Shown here: piece by piece, positions 11,280-22,673 of the stretch
Position numbering within the stretch: position 1 is the stretch's first letter
Layout: each line of letters opens with the position of its first letter
NCBI RefSeq assembly: GCF_040115645.1
Contig: NC_089554.1
Location: forward strand, 2,170,001 to 2,234,000
Direction of reading: 5' to 3'
DNA from: Euwallacea fornicatus
Lineage: Eukaryota; Arthropoda; Insecta; Coleoptera; Curculionidae
DNA length: 64,000 nt
Made by a program: the position numbers and the translations under genes
Notes under the pieces: model-generated
Databases searched by the model: none
What the model was told of the DNA's origin: nothing
What the model saw: the letters and a program-made list of their open reading frames with translations, nothing else

Positions 11280-13235
11280 TTTAGGAAACGCCCAGCGTAA
11301 TACATTCCGTAATAATATATTTTGCCTAATTATTATTGTTGTGAACTAATTTTTACTAATAAACAACAACATTCTCCCCACTAACATACATAAATTTAAA
11401 TTCACCAAGCACATTTCCACATCATCTATATGAACACTTCCACCAAGTAAATTATTACCTATTAAATTATTATTGTTACTATAATCAGCCCTATGTTATC
11501 AATTCCCTGTTATATCACCATCACTGTAAGCATATAAACATTGTAAATTAATTTGCGTTCAGGTGGTCCATTGTTTTGGTTTAATTAAGATTTCGCCGGG
11601 AGGTTTGAGGGGCCGAACTGCGCCATGTCGCTATTTCAGGCCTAGGTATGGATGATTCCTCTCTCGTAGAAGGATACAATTTAATTATTAATTAAAAATT
11701 AGTTAAATAACTTAAAGAGTCAAGTCGATACATAAATATGTGTTTCTTTAGTTTTTTGCTTACAGAGTCCTCTCCCGAGTACCCATTTACCTTTGCGAAC
11801 GCAAATATCTGTATACATATACCGCGCTAATGGCGCACTGATATTTCAGCGTGGCATGATTCCTAAGGTTATTTTATAAAGAGAAAGGCGTATGAATATC
11901 TGTTCGCAACGACTTGAATTTGTTCTGCAGGGTGCTGAGTTTTTCTTTTTGAATTAATATATTTTTTAATAATTCCGAATATTTCTAACACCATCAACTT
12001 ACTTTATCAGCGAGTATTGTTTCCAAACTAATTTAATTTTTTGAAAAAGTCATGTATCCCAGGATAATGAGATTTACGTGTTCAAAAATGACTGGTGATA
12101 TCGCCTAAATGAAGTAATTTTAATTTTAATGCCTTAATTAAGAACGGTATGTCCGGGGCGAAATCATAACAGACGACTTTTATGTAGAAATGACCAAGCT
12201 AATTAGAAGAAACATTCTTATGAAAAAATGCTAGTGGCCTAGCGCCTTTTTTGTATAAATAATAGCGGTTATATGCAAAGTATGTATGTAGTAAATGCAG
12301 GAAATAAACGCTGCTGGTGAAGCGATAGAATAAATTGTCTAATTGAAATATATAGTTTTATTGTTTATTAACACCTACTAAAATTTAAATTTAAAGTGAT
12401 ATCTAAAGTACTTTCAGATAAATTGAAAAAGAATGATCTATAAAAAAAATTTAAATACTATCCAGTTAAAAATATGAGTTGGTGGTCTCTAATGTTCATA
12501 TGCAATCTTTTTCATTTAATAACCTGAAAAATCACGTCCTGAATTACTCAGATCAAAACAATTTAAGGAACAAACATACTTTTGACTATAATCTTTATAC
12601 ATTGACATTAATTCCTAATAAATTCACATAAATTTGCTATGCCTTGCCCTCGGGTATTGGGCAAAGTCCAAACAGAGATTTATCTATGAATAACTCATTG
12701 GGCTCATTCTTCTAGACCCTAATTTTGGCGCTCAAGCCAAACGTAGGACGCGATTTCCTCAATCCAGTGCAGGGGCGAACCGTATTGGGTGACGAAAGCG
12801 TTGTCCAGATTCATGTAATTTGGCGCGAAGTCAATACCTTAAATATCTTGTGTGGGTTTCCAATAAGGTCCCTAGCTGTAAGCTGTTCTTATACCCCTAA
12901 CTCGAAGGCCTAGAACATGATTTTGAGCAGTAATACGTGTATAGCCAATATGTCTTTCTGGCCCATGTCCAATTTTTTAAGAAAATTTTAAAGACATCAA
13001 AAATGAAGTATCACCAATTTTTGTTTCACAAGTACATATATCAAATGTGAAGATTTATCAACAATATATCGAATTGAGTATTGGGAGCAGTGTATTGGCA
13101 TGGCATTAAGGTACATCCTGTATGGCATAGTTTTTATGATGTAAAATAGACAATTATAATCCACATTTCGCGGAATATATTAGTTTATTCTTTATACAAA
13201 CAGGTTTATTTTAAAGTAAAGTTTCTGTGTTGATA
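11280..13235. other. AT-rich intergenic stretch, no gene recognised
   Basis: No domain-bearing open frame or transposon signature was identified between the tRNA and the element at 13238. Confidence 0.35.
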
Positions 13236-13237
13236 TA

Positions 13238-14070
13238 CATAGTGGTCTACTATTTTGTGGTAGGACATTAACAGTCGATAGAAAAGTTTATTTTAAAAAG
13301 AAAATTTCATATCAACATAGATTCATAAACGCTTCGTTTTAAACATACTGGATGTTGGAAACTTAAAAAAATATTCGATTATTTTTTAAAATACTCCAAC
13401 CTCTGTAGATATTTAAACCAAGTTTGGCGTACAGCATCACATTGTATGCTACCATATTCAATAATAGTATGATGGCCTACGAACCACCAATGTCGGAGTT
13501 GTAGGGTTTTACTATTGATAGTAATATATTACTAATACGGTGCTGCCTAAAATTAATTTCATATTTTTTTCCAAATGAGTAATTCATTCTCTGCAAAAAA
13601 TATCTCTTGACATTTTTTCACATTTGGCTCTGTTGCGTAATAAATTTGTATTTTTTTATTAGATAAAATATAATTTTAACTAAAATCATTGCTCATATAA
13701 ACGATAAAGTTTATTATTATTAATGAGAAATATTGCATAATTAAAAGTGAAAAATGACTACCAAAATTCATTTAATTTAAGGTAGGTTTTCAAAATATGA
13801 ATCATTTTGTTGTACACATAATTCACACCGACGTCTAATGGACAGGAGAGCACCAATTAAATTATGCTTTCTCAATTCAATGCACGTATCTCTAATGCGG
13901 CCAAATAAATTCTTCCCTTGTTTCCACTGGAATTGCATACACTTATTCTTTTAAAAATCGCCAAACAAAAAAGTCCAACGGGGTTAGATCGGGGGAACGT
14001 GGACGTCCCTTTCGTCCAATCCATCTTCCCGGACAGTTATAGTTCAATCGGTGCCTTACATTTCTATGAA
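13238..14070. repeat. Left inverted arm
   Basis: About 830 bp that recurs inverted at 14915-15711. The inner third encodes, on the minus strand, the transposase C-terminus with GRWIGRKGRPRSPDLTPLDF. Confidence 0.8.
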
Positions 14071-14799
14071 ATTGAGCAGGACAATCATCAAGCTTGTACC
14101 AACCCATTATTCCCAAATTTAGCGGAACTTCCTCCAAGATATTATGAATTTCTGCTTTTATGAACTGCAAAAAATGTTCTCCATTTACGCGTTCTGACGG
14201 GAAATATGGGTCCAACACTTGATTGTTGCAAACTCCAACCCAGACATTTACTCTAAATTCTACCTGAAAACTTCTTGGTTGAATTGCATGTGGGTTTTCA
14301 TATGCCCACACATGCTGATTATGAACATTTACTACGCCTCGACGAGTAAAGCACGATTCGTCAGTTCATAATATGTTGTTTAATAAATTTCCATTCTGTT
14401 CAATGGAATTAAGAACCCACCGGCAAAAAATTAACCTTTGTTCTTCATCTCCATCACGTGAACGTTGTACGTGCTGCAACTAAGAATTTTAGACCTATCA
14501 ACATCAAGGGTGACAGATAGTTTTCGGCTACTTGTTATTGGATCTCTATCAAATTCACAAAGAATCTCGTTGTTTCTTTCTTGCCGGATATTATTTCTGT
14601 TTGGTTGTTCTTCCTGTCTAATTTTCATTCTGTGAGCTATAGATTGTCGGTGAATGTTTACAAACACTGGGGGATAGAGATGGCGCCTGTAAGGAAATCT
14701 TCTTCTATACTCCATTGCTGTTTCCGTGGAGTTCCTATTTGCAACTCCATAGCACAAATGGATATTTGCTCGTTCTTGATTTGATAATTGAAAAGGCAT
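13815..14799 (-). pseudogene. Transposase pseudogene (Tc1/mariner superfamily, DUF4817-type HTH)
   Basis: Two minus-strand open segments belong to one gene. The upstream one (14799 to 14431) starts with an N-terminal HTH like the other mariner-like elements here, including YGVANRN and YRRRFPYRRHLYPPVF. The downstream one (14311 to 13943) carries the core: RVNVWVGVCNNQ, YFPSERVNGEHFL, KLDDCPAQFHRN with the second catalytic Asp, then SPDLTPLDFF with the third. Between them lie a frameshift and stops, and the C-terminus after FLKE is interrupted by stops. The gap from the second to third catalytic Asp is 37 residues because about four residues of the usual WPPR-type linker are missing. Estimated full length is about 325 codons. 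It is non-functional. Confidence 0.78.
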
Positions 14800-14914
14800 T
14801 CTTTTACTTTTAGTTAAAGGAAACTATGCCCCGCTGAACCAGTTCGTGTAAATTATGACATTTGCCAAGGTGATGTTTATTTTCCATTACACCCTACTTA
14901 TTTATTATACCTTA

Positions 14915-15711
14915 TTCATTTTCTCTGAAATGTAAGGAATTGGTTGGACCATAACGCTCCGGGAAGATGGATTAGACAAAGGGAGCCTCCACATTCCCCC
15001 GACCTAACCCCGTGGGAGTTTTTTGTTCGGGAATTTTTAAAAGAATAAGTGTATGTAACTTCTGTGGAAACAAGGGAAGAACTTATTGGCCGCATTAGAC
15101 ATGCATGCATTGAACTGAGAAATCATAATTTAATTGGCCCTCTCCGATTCACTAGACGTCGGTGTGAATTATGTCTTCAATAAAATGGTCGATATTATAA
15201 ATACTTACATTAAATTAAGTAAATTTTTGTATATTTGTTTTTTACTTTTAATTATGCAATATGTGTCCTTAACAATAATAAACTTTACCGTTCATGAGCG
15301 ATGTTTTTAATTAAAATGATATTCTGTCTAATCGAAAAATTCAAATTTATCAGGCAACGATGCCAGATACGGAAAAAAACTGAAATTTGATTTTAGACAG
15401 GACCATATTTGTAATTTATTGAATTTTATGGGAGTAAAACCACACAACTCCGGCATTGGTTGCTCGTGGGCCGAGATCTTATTACTGAATACGGCGGCAT
15501 ACAATGTGATGCTGTACACACCAAATTTGGTTTCAATATCTCTAAAGGTTGGAGTATTATAAAAAACAATTGAAAATATTTTTAACTTTTCAACTCTCAG
15601 TATCTTTAAAACGAAGCGTCTAGGGGGCCTAGGTTGATATGAAATTTTCTTCTTAAAACAAGTTTATCTATCGACTGTTAAAGTCCTGCTACAAAAAATT
15701 GGGCCACCCTG
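14915..15711. repeat. Right inverted arm with a second copy of the transposase 3' end (+ strand)
   Basis: From about 14931 to 15182 the plus strand encodes the same C-terminal transposase segment found on the minus strand of the left arm, including GRWIRQREPPHSPDLTPWEF and then REELIGRIRHACIELRNHN. Here the last catalytic position reads Glu instead of Asp. The remainder to 15711 matches the left arm's non-coding part. Confidence 0.8.
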
Positions 15712-15713
15712 TA

Positions 15714-17250
15714 CGTGTGCCTATCTGATATCTATTAATGGACGCTGCAATCTAAATATATTTGTATTAGTTCTGCTGATATTTAAAAAAAAATTTTTTT
15801 GCAAGATTAAATTCTTGATGCTGTTACGGTGTTATTGCAAATTAAATACCCAAATTTGAGCCTAATAACATGCATACACATGTTTGCAGAATTTTGGATT
15901 CTTTAGTTATAAAGAAAAGTTTTTAGAACTAAAAAATGTACAGATTGCGATATTTATTCTAATACAGTGTTTGGGAAAAGTATATAAGTTATTAGAAATT
16001 CGCAGAATTGTGGGCTTTTAGTTGGTTTAACAACCAGATATGCATTCGTAGTCAAAAAATTTATACATATGTCGCTCTTTGATCCGAAAATAATAGCTTA
16101 AACTCTTTTTTCAACAACAGATATTGTATGTTACAAAAACTGAAATTTAAATCGTTTTGTTAGCCGTACATGAACATTTGCTACCGTTACTGCTGCCCTA
16201 AAATAAGCTCATATAATAGATAGTGAACGATAGATGGACTCAGATAAGATTGTCTTTTGCCAATATAACTACAACTATGTAATACTAGAATTAACTAGAT
16301 ATTTTTAAATTACATGGGCTCTACCCACAATTGCTTTACTTACCTACAATTTCATGTCTCAGTACTCTCCTATTTCATTCTTTTCCCCGATATTATTTTC
16401 ACCACTTACTGCATACGACCTGCTAAACTATTCACTTTAATAATAGTGTCTCCCTTTACATTATGTTTACTTCGTTAATTATTTATGTCTTCCACACAAT
16501 GAAACGATTAACGGTTCTTTCACATGAGGGTAATAATGCGTAAATCATAGGGGAACGATTCGTAGTGCTCATATTCGACATTTGTAAATAAACGCACTGT
16601 TACTCTGTACGAACGAAGTTTGTTGTTAGTACGCCTCCATTTGAGCACACGTTCAGCTGGTTGAAATAATTTAAAAAATTCAGTATATTCCTGTGATATT
16701 TGTGTGACTTGCAGTGTTTTAACGAAGGGGTGAGGATTCCGATTTTTCTTTTAGCAGGAGAAACTCGAATCTGCCTGAAAGTCTTTTACAACTCAAATTG
16801 ACCGTTATTATGAGTTTTACGGACATATCTAAGTTCCAGCTACGGGAATAATTGGAAAAATGACCTCACTCGGGTTCTCTAATAAATTAAGGTAGAAATT
16901 TCTCGCTTTCCATGACTCTAGTTTTTAATAACAGTAAGTCAAAGCTGAGAGCAATAAAACTTTCCAAGAGAAGGAAAAAATCAAGGGCATTCCGCATCAG
17001 ACGGTGAAACCATTGAAGTGGCTTCGTTGTTGGTCGTGACAAGGGCGCCCTTTCAGTTCGAGGTCAGCCGTCTCTTTACGTCGAGTGGTCCTAAACGTCA
17101 ATGCATGCCACCCCTACGCCCTTTTCATTTCCCTTATTTAGGACTTGACAATTTAAGAATCTAGGTGTACATTCAATTTTATCATTTCCAGCCCGAAACA
17201 TTATTACCAATAATTTTTATCATAAAGATAGAATCAAAATTTTGGATGTT
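15714..17250. other. Intergenic, no gene recognised
   Basis: No supportable feature was found. The region around 17000-17110 is locally less AT-rich without a convincing frame. Confidence 0.35.
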
Positions 17251-17255
17251 CTACA

Positions 17256-17312
17256 GCGTGTCAAATATCATGGAGATATTTCATGGGGCGATAGTACTTT
17301 GCAAAATAATTT
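17256..17312 (+). repeat. Orphan transposon end shared with 20.2 kb
   Basis: CAGCGTGTCAAATATC following TA looks like a TIR start. The next bases (ATCATGGAGATATTTCA, then GATAGTA and GCAAAATAAT) recur in inverted orientation at about 20200-20262. A weaker match lies near 21085-21115. The adjacent insertion of the element at 17363 separates this end from any original right partner. Confidence 0.45.
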
Positions 17313-17362
17313 TTTTTTTATGTTAATAGGCCTATGGTCAAAATTATGCGATTTTCGATATA

Positions 17363-18522
17363 CCAAGCTATTTAAGAATATTTAGAACTTTTTTGTTTTT
17401 GAACTTAGAAAGTTGAAATTTGGAGGGAAGCTATAGAGAATAGAGCCAATTGATTGACATTAATGTCGTTTATCTAACACTTCCGGTTTAACCGGAAATT
17501 ACTTCAACTTCCGATTTTTAAACGTATTGCCCTGTAAATTTTTGTTTTTTGGAATCTAGAGATTATTTTTAATCTAAAGATATGTCATTAAAAAAATTCT
17601 TTTTGTGGCTTTTTTCTGTCGAGCTACGCCACTGAGGCATACATATTGGTTACAAATATAGGTCAGAATTATGGGAAATACTACCAATTTTTCATTAGAT
17701 TGAGTACTTTTCCTTTGTAAGCAATTTAAATACCGAAAAATAGTTTTTCCCGTTTATCTTCCGTTTTCCAAATGGCAATATGGTGGCTCATTACGATTTT
17801 TTAAAAGACTGTTTTTTCCTGATTTTTTTATATCAAACACAACATATGTTTGTTTAGATTTTTTTTCATTAATTCATTAAAAACATTTAAATTTAGAAAA
17901 AAATATGTTAGCCGTGGAGAAATGACAGAAGAAGAGAATAAAATATTTCCACTTGTAGAAATTGTGTACAGTCGTGAAAACTCGGGCGAATTAAATTATT
18001 AAAAAATGCAAAATTATACTAAAAGTTAAAAAATTTATATGCCTTTAGTATTTGGAGAATGTCGTCAATGGTCTTCCGATGTTACACGACTTTGTGCGGA
18101 AAGGTTTCCACTTAAAAACCTTCCAGGCCGCCACTAGGTGTCACTATTTTAAAAAATTAGGGAATAAAATGAAAATGGGAAATGCTAATGAAGAAAAAAA
18201 AATTATTTTCAGTGAAGACAAAGAAATTGAATTATAAATCAGTGGCGTAGGCTGACATGAAAAAAACTATAAAAAATATATATTTATTTAATGACATATT
18301 TTTAGACAAAAATTATTCCAGATTCAAAAAAAGTGGAAATGTATAGAGTATCGCATTTAAAAATTGAAAGTTGAAGTCATTTCCGGTTAAACCAGAAGTG
18401 CTAGATAAACGTCATTAATGTCAATTAATCGACTTTATTCTCATATAGCTTTCTTCCAAATTTCAACTTTCTAGGTTTAAAAACAAAAAAATTATAAGAG
18501 CGGGTCACTTTAAATTATCCGG
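17363..18522 (+). mobile_element. Mariner-like deletion derivative (family shared with 32841-34765)
   Basis: It is bounded by TA on both sides (17361-17362 and 18523-18524), starting CCAAGCTATTTAAG and ending AAATTATCCGG. Inverted arms of about 280 bp (to about 17637 and from about 18239) share GAACTTAGAAAGTTGAAATTT, the perfect palindrome TTCCGGTTTAACCGGAA (17481-17497; one mismatch in the right copy at 18381-18397), and CTACGCCACTG/CAGTGGCGTAG at their inner ends. The arms closely resemble those of the 1925-bp element at 32841. At 1160 bp it keeps only the first codons of the transposase, so it is a non-autonomous internal-deletion copy. Confidence 0.8.
18169..18237 (+). pseudogene. Transposase 5' remnant
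   Basis: A short frame starting MKMGNANEEKK corresponds to the start MKTGNANEEEN of the transposase remnant at 33179 in the larger family member. It runs for 22 codons and ends at the deletion junction next to the right arm. No catalytic region remains. Confidence 0.6.
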
Positions 18523-18524
18523 TA

Positions 18525-19120
18525 TAGGGTGGGAAAATTTCACATTTTTTTCACATTTTTCCTTTTTCATACGTATAGTTTCTTACGTAAAATTCTTAAT
18601 TGAACTAAAAGGTTAAGCTACATTTTAGAAATTACAGAAATTTAACTAAAGGAAATTTTTCAAAATATCGACCATCCGGAGCAACACAGTTTCGAATTAA
18701 AAAATCTTAATCCAAAATTTTATGTACGAGGAGAACTTAATTTTTGTTCCTGATTATATTTACACCTTCTTGAATATTATCCAATAACGCCGCTATACAC
18801 TTAGATACGGGTTTCTATATGAATTACTTTAAATGTTCCAAAAAAGAAATCTAATGGGTTTAAGTCCGGACTGGATGATGCCTACAGATGTGCAGTATCT
18901 CGACCAATGCCCGGATCTGGAAACTTTGTATTTAAGAACTTCTTTAAATGAATAAGTCAACAACATTGTCTTAAGGCCAGAGGAATGGCCTCAAAAATTC
19001 GAAGTAAGCAATTTTTCAAGAAGGCTGCTTGTTTACGTGTTCTTAATCAGTTCTGCCGGAAGTTCAACTCGTCCCAAAATCTCATACTACATATTTAACT
19101 GAAGATTAATGTCGAAAGTC
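18525..19120 (-). pseudogene. Highly decayed Tc1/mariner-like transposase C-terminus
   Basis: Read on the minus strand with frame changes, the segment gives remnants of the pattern GRxGP..RSPDLNPLDFFFWG (around 18880-18830), followed by a helix-rich tail and a closing motif resembling GGHFEHLL (near 18665). Multiple stops and frameshifts are present. The outer end may be TAGGGTGGGAAAATTTCA at 18525, directly abutting the insertion at 17363-18522. Identification rests on motif order only. Confidence 0.4.
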
Positions 19121-19149
19121 ATGTTCTCTCATTAAATGAGGATTTTTTG

Positions 19150-20070
19150 TGTTTTAAGAATAGCATCTTTCACACCTCCCTCGCAACGTTAATCGAAAAT
19201 GTAACAACGGGCTCAGTTATCACTATTTCGTGGGTTTTGTAACTTTGTCTTAAACAGTATACAATGTGGCGATTATTCACTACTGTAAAGTAATTTAGTA
19301 TGTTTCTTAAGGTTAAATTACGTAGCTTACTATGATATAAAACAATATCGATTCCAACGTTCATTAGTACGGAGTAAAAAGTAAATGCTAGAATTACATT
19401 TTATACATTTTAACTGTAAATAACGTAATAGTAACGATGTCCTATTGTAGCTCAACTTAAATTAAAAGAAAATTTTGAGGTTATAATGAAAGAAAGGATA
19501 AAGACATTTGGGAGAAAGCCCTCAATATTATTATCTTGTCTCTCTCGTATGATCTAGAAATTCCAGACAAGGATAGATATACAGTTTCCATTGTTCGGCA
19601 CTGACCTACGCAGCTGTGCAATCGATCATCGAATTTATATTATAAATATGCCATCCTCATCTAGCATTGGTCTGGATGTTTTGGTACTTTGTCTGACCTA
19701 TGGTGATACATTGACACACTTACTTCAAAGTTATCTGTTTATTAAATAGACTATCCTCTTTAACTTGTAGTAAACACTTCGCAATTAAATGTCTGGAATA
19801 TTGATGTAACCTATATTTGGAAGCTCCATCGTTTTTATCCTTTAACAGGCAATCTGCATTCACCTTGAATTGATCTTCGCGGTGGGATGTGAGAGGAACG
19901 CGGACATATTTCAGGAGTATTGAAAATTATGATTTTAAGAACTTTGATTCATTGTTACGAATTGCTTCAAACGGTTGAGTAATGAGCCGAAAAACCGTGA
20001 AAATTACAAAAACACTACAAAAGACCAAGAAGCTAAAGAATTGAAGAAGAAAGGTAAGTTTGGTATTAAA
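19150..20070. other. Intergenic, no gene recognised
   Basis: No recognisable frame or repeat was identified. Confidence 0.35.
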
Positions 20071-20074
20071 ATTT

Positions 20075-20275
20075 ACACAGGGTGTTCCATAAAAAAGAAT
20101 ACAAGGCATCCGTGAAAAAAAAATGCAAAATACGAGAAACAACGTGAAATTTTACCGCCCTGAATGTTGAAAATGGTGTGTTTTCGAGCATGAGTCTATT
20201 AGCGGTTTTTAATTATTTTGCAGCATACTATCACCCCCTGAAATATCTCCATGATGATACGTTAAAATCGCGTAT
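20075..20275. repeat. Putative short non-autonomous element or transposon end
   Basis: CAGGGTGTTCCAT preceded by a TA-containing flank resembles a Tc1/mariner-type left terminus at about 20079. The right part (20200-20262) is the inverted counterpart of the orphan end at 17256. Whether both belong to one element of about 200 bp is unclear, because the right boundary lacks a matching terminus. Confidence 0.3.
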
Positions 20276-21389
20276 AGTGCTCTTTAACTTAAGTGATTTA
20301 ACGTATAAAGACGTTTTTCGCACTATGACAGTGACAGCTTGTTAACTGAACAAATTTAGTGCCTGATACAAGAAAGTGAATTTTCACCGATTTGTTCTGG
20401 AAGTATTTCCATTGAAGTGTAACGTTCTTTTCATATAGACATTTTTTTGTAATTTGAGGATGTTATTAAATTTGGCTGCTCCTCGTTTGGAAAGCTCTGC
20501 ATTCAGTGACACCAAGTTGTTTTTCCATGACTTGTTGAACAATGCATCATTTTATGTTACCTTAATTCCTTTGGCCCCAACATTGGCGATAAAACCTGAT
20601 ATTATTTTATGAAAACCTGACATATATAATGATACTACAATGCCTACGATAGTCCTCTAATGCTCTGCACTCGCAAAAACGCATGTGTTAAATAATTTCA
20701 CTTTAGAGGATAGTTGCCTCGTCCATTTCCCTCTTTACGTAAAACGTTTCCTATTTCACGAAACGAGTTTACGCTCCTTTTAAGAGTATTTTTAAACTCT
20801 TCATAATTGACTGGCACATCGGGAAATTGGGTTATTGCCAAACCTCGTTTATTTTCTGTCCATTGCGGAAGTAACTTTCCAACAAAAAAACTTTCTGGTC
20901 AAATGTATACACCACTGTTAAAAGGTTGGTAAAATATCGTTATTCAAAATTTTAATATTAAAAAGTACTAATTTTCTGTATATTAATGAGAGGTGTTCAT
21001 AAGTGATTTTATACACGTTAAAGAGACGCGTTAATTCGCAGTCTACAGAGAAATCGATGAAAGATGTGGGTGGTTGCTTAATACCATCATTCCTTGGAGA
21101 TATTTAGAGACGAATACTTACGAATGGTGTTAAAGGCATTATGTTTTTTAAAGTTTATTATTAACACAACGTTTTTGGTTTTGCGTTAATTTTTTGGACT
21201 CCCATGTAAAGATTTGGATGGTTATTGTTTTGTGTTTCTTTGTTGAGCAAAAAGTTCTATTATCTTATCATAAACATCAGAAGGTAATAAACATTTTAAT
21301 TTCTATAGATATCTATAAAAAAAAACGTTACTCTTATTTAGTTTTTAGTACACTTTAAAATTTTTAAATCTTGTATTGCTGCGTACCAA

Positions 21390-22365
21390 ATGCCAGGCCT
21401 TGAAATTTCCGCGTTTAATAAGGCAAGAATTGTTGCTTTACATGAAGCTGATGATGCAAATCACCATATACACAGACTATTAGAGATTTCAATATCATCT
21501 ATTATTCAATTATTCAATATACAGTATAAATGAATTCTTTAACGTTAAGAAGAAACTGGTAGGAATCCACGGCTCCTAAACGAAAGAGAGGATCGATTCT
21601 TTGTCCAATATGTCCATAGACATCGGCATGATCCATTTTCAGCCCTTAGAATTTATGTTTAACGTACATTTCAACGTGTCTTATTGATCTTTACGGATGA
21701 AAAGCTCGCGTAGCAAAACTTTGTGCAAAAAGTCATTTACGAGTACCTGCTCTATGTCTAAAGCACCAAGTCGCTCGCTTATAATGGGCGCGTGAGCATA
21801 GAGATTGATTGTTCCAGCAATGACGGCGGCTCATATTCATAGATGAAACCAGAATTGGATTTAAGGGTAATGACCGTAGGCAACGGGTCTGAAGGGAGCC
21901 AGGTCGTCAACAAAGACATAATGTTCCTCGAGAAGTTGCTTCCCATTGAGGAGGAACGGTAATGTTTTGAGGAGGACTTATGCACAATGAACGAACTCCA
22001 TTAATTCCTGTTCGTGAGAACATGACAAATTGATACAGTTAACAGGCCAATTATCCTTCCATTACTCAACGTTAATTTCATCTTCATGGACGACAATGCG
22101 TGATCGCACTGCACAAGAACAGTTGAGTGAGTACTTGGAGAAGGGCAAATTATAGGATTAAGTCAGCAAGTGAATTCTTCAAATCAAAACCCAATTAAAA
22201 ATCTATGAGATCACCTATCTAGAACTGTTTACTTGATTGGAAATGGATTGGAAAAAAATGGCACAATATTCCTCAAAAGATGATTAACCGCTTGATTGTA
22301 TCGATGCATCGTCGTGTCAATTTGTCGGTGAATCGAAGGGGAGGTCATACTGACTATTAATTATA
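21390..22365 (+). pseudogene. Tc1-like transposase pseudogene
   Basis: On the plus strand the stretch begins MPGLEISAFNKARIVALHEA, the paired-like HTH start of insect Tc1-type transposases. About 300 bp on is the first catalytic block as FTDEKL. Around 21900-21990 is a degraded FGGGSVMVWGG-type motif (CFEEDLCTMNEL in one frame). Near 22085 comes FIFMDDNA, the second catalytic Asp, and near 22195 the NPIKNLDHLSR equivalent of NPIEHLWDHLSR, which normally carries the final catalytic Glu. The Trp there is a stop. More than six stops or shifts interrupt it. The layout equals a complete ~330-residue Tc1 transposase in ruins. I did not find the TIRs. Confidence 0.72.
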
Positions 22366-22673
22366 TCACTGATCTACAAATGGTGACTTTAACAACGTAT
22401 TCTTTGCGCAAAGTAGCTTTTTTTTAACGGTTTAGACATGCTGAATATGAAAACATTAACGGTATTTCAAAACTAGTTTTAGTTCTTAGTTTTTATTTAG
22501 TTTTTAGTTTTGTTAAAAAAAGCAAAAATTCTATTTTTGTGTTAAAACTAATAGATATACATTCTTCTATTCATTTCCAAAACTACCTCGTAGTTTTATC
22601 CCTGTTTTCTTGTATTCAGTTTTGGCATATCTAGCTAAACAATCCAGCAATAATCCGTTAACATTGAAACGTT

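Larger units (their letters stand above)
13238..15711 (-). mobile_element. Mariner-like element with ~800-bp inverted arms carrying the transposase 3' end
   Basis: The right end is GGGCCACCCTG followed by TA (15712-15713). The left end, CATAGTGGTCTAC preceded by TA (13236-13237), is a mutated form of it. Inverted identity runs from the termini to about 14070 and from about 14915. It shares blocks such as AACAGTCGATAGA, GAAAATTTCATATCAAC, ACAATGTGATGCTGTAC and the transposase C-terminal coding region. The single-copy centre holds the transposase N-terminal half. The arms have diverged independently, so the inverted structure is old. Confidence 0.82.

Noticed and set aside
20380..20900. Minus-strand frames suggestive of another transposase N-terminus (for example WTENKRGLAITQFPDVPVNY)
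   Set aside because: Reading needs several stops and shifts to be ignored and I could not match the blocks to a known HTH, so it was not annotated.
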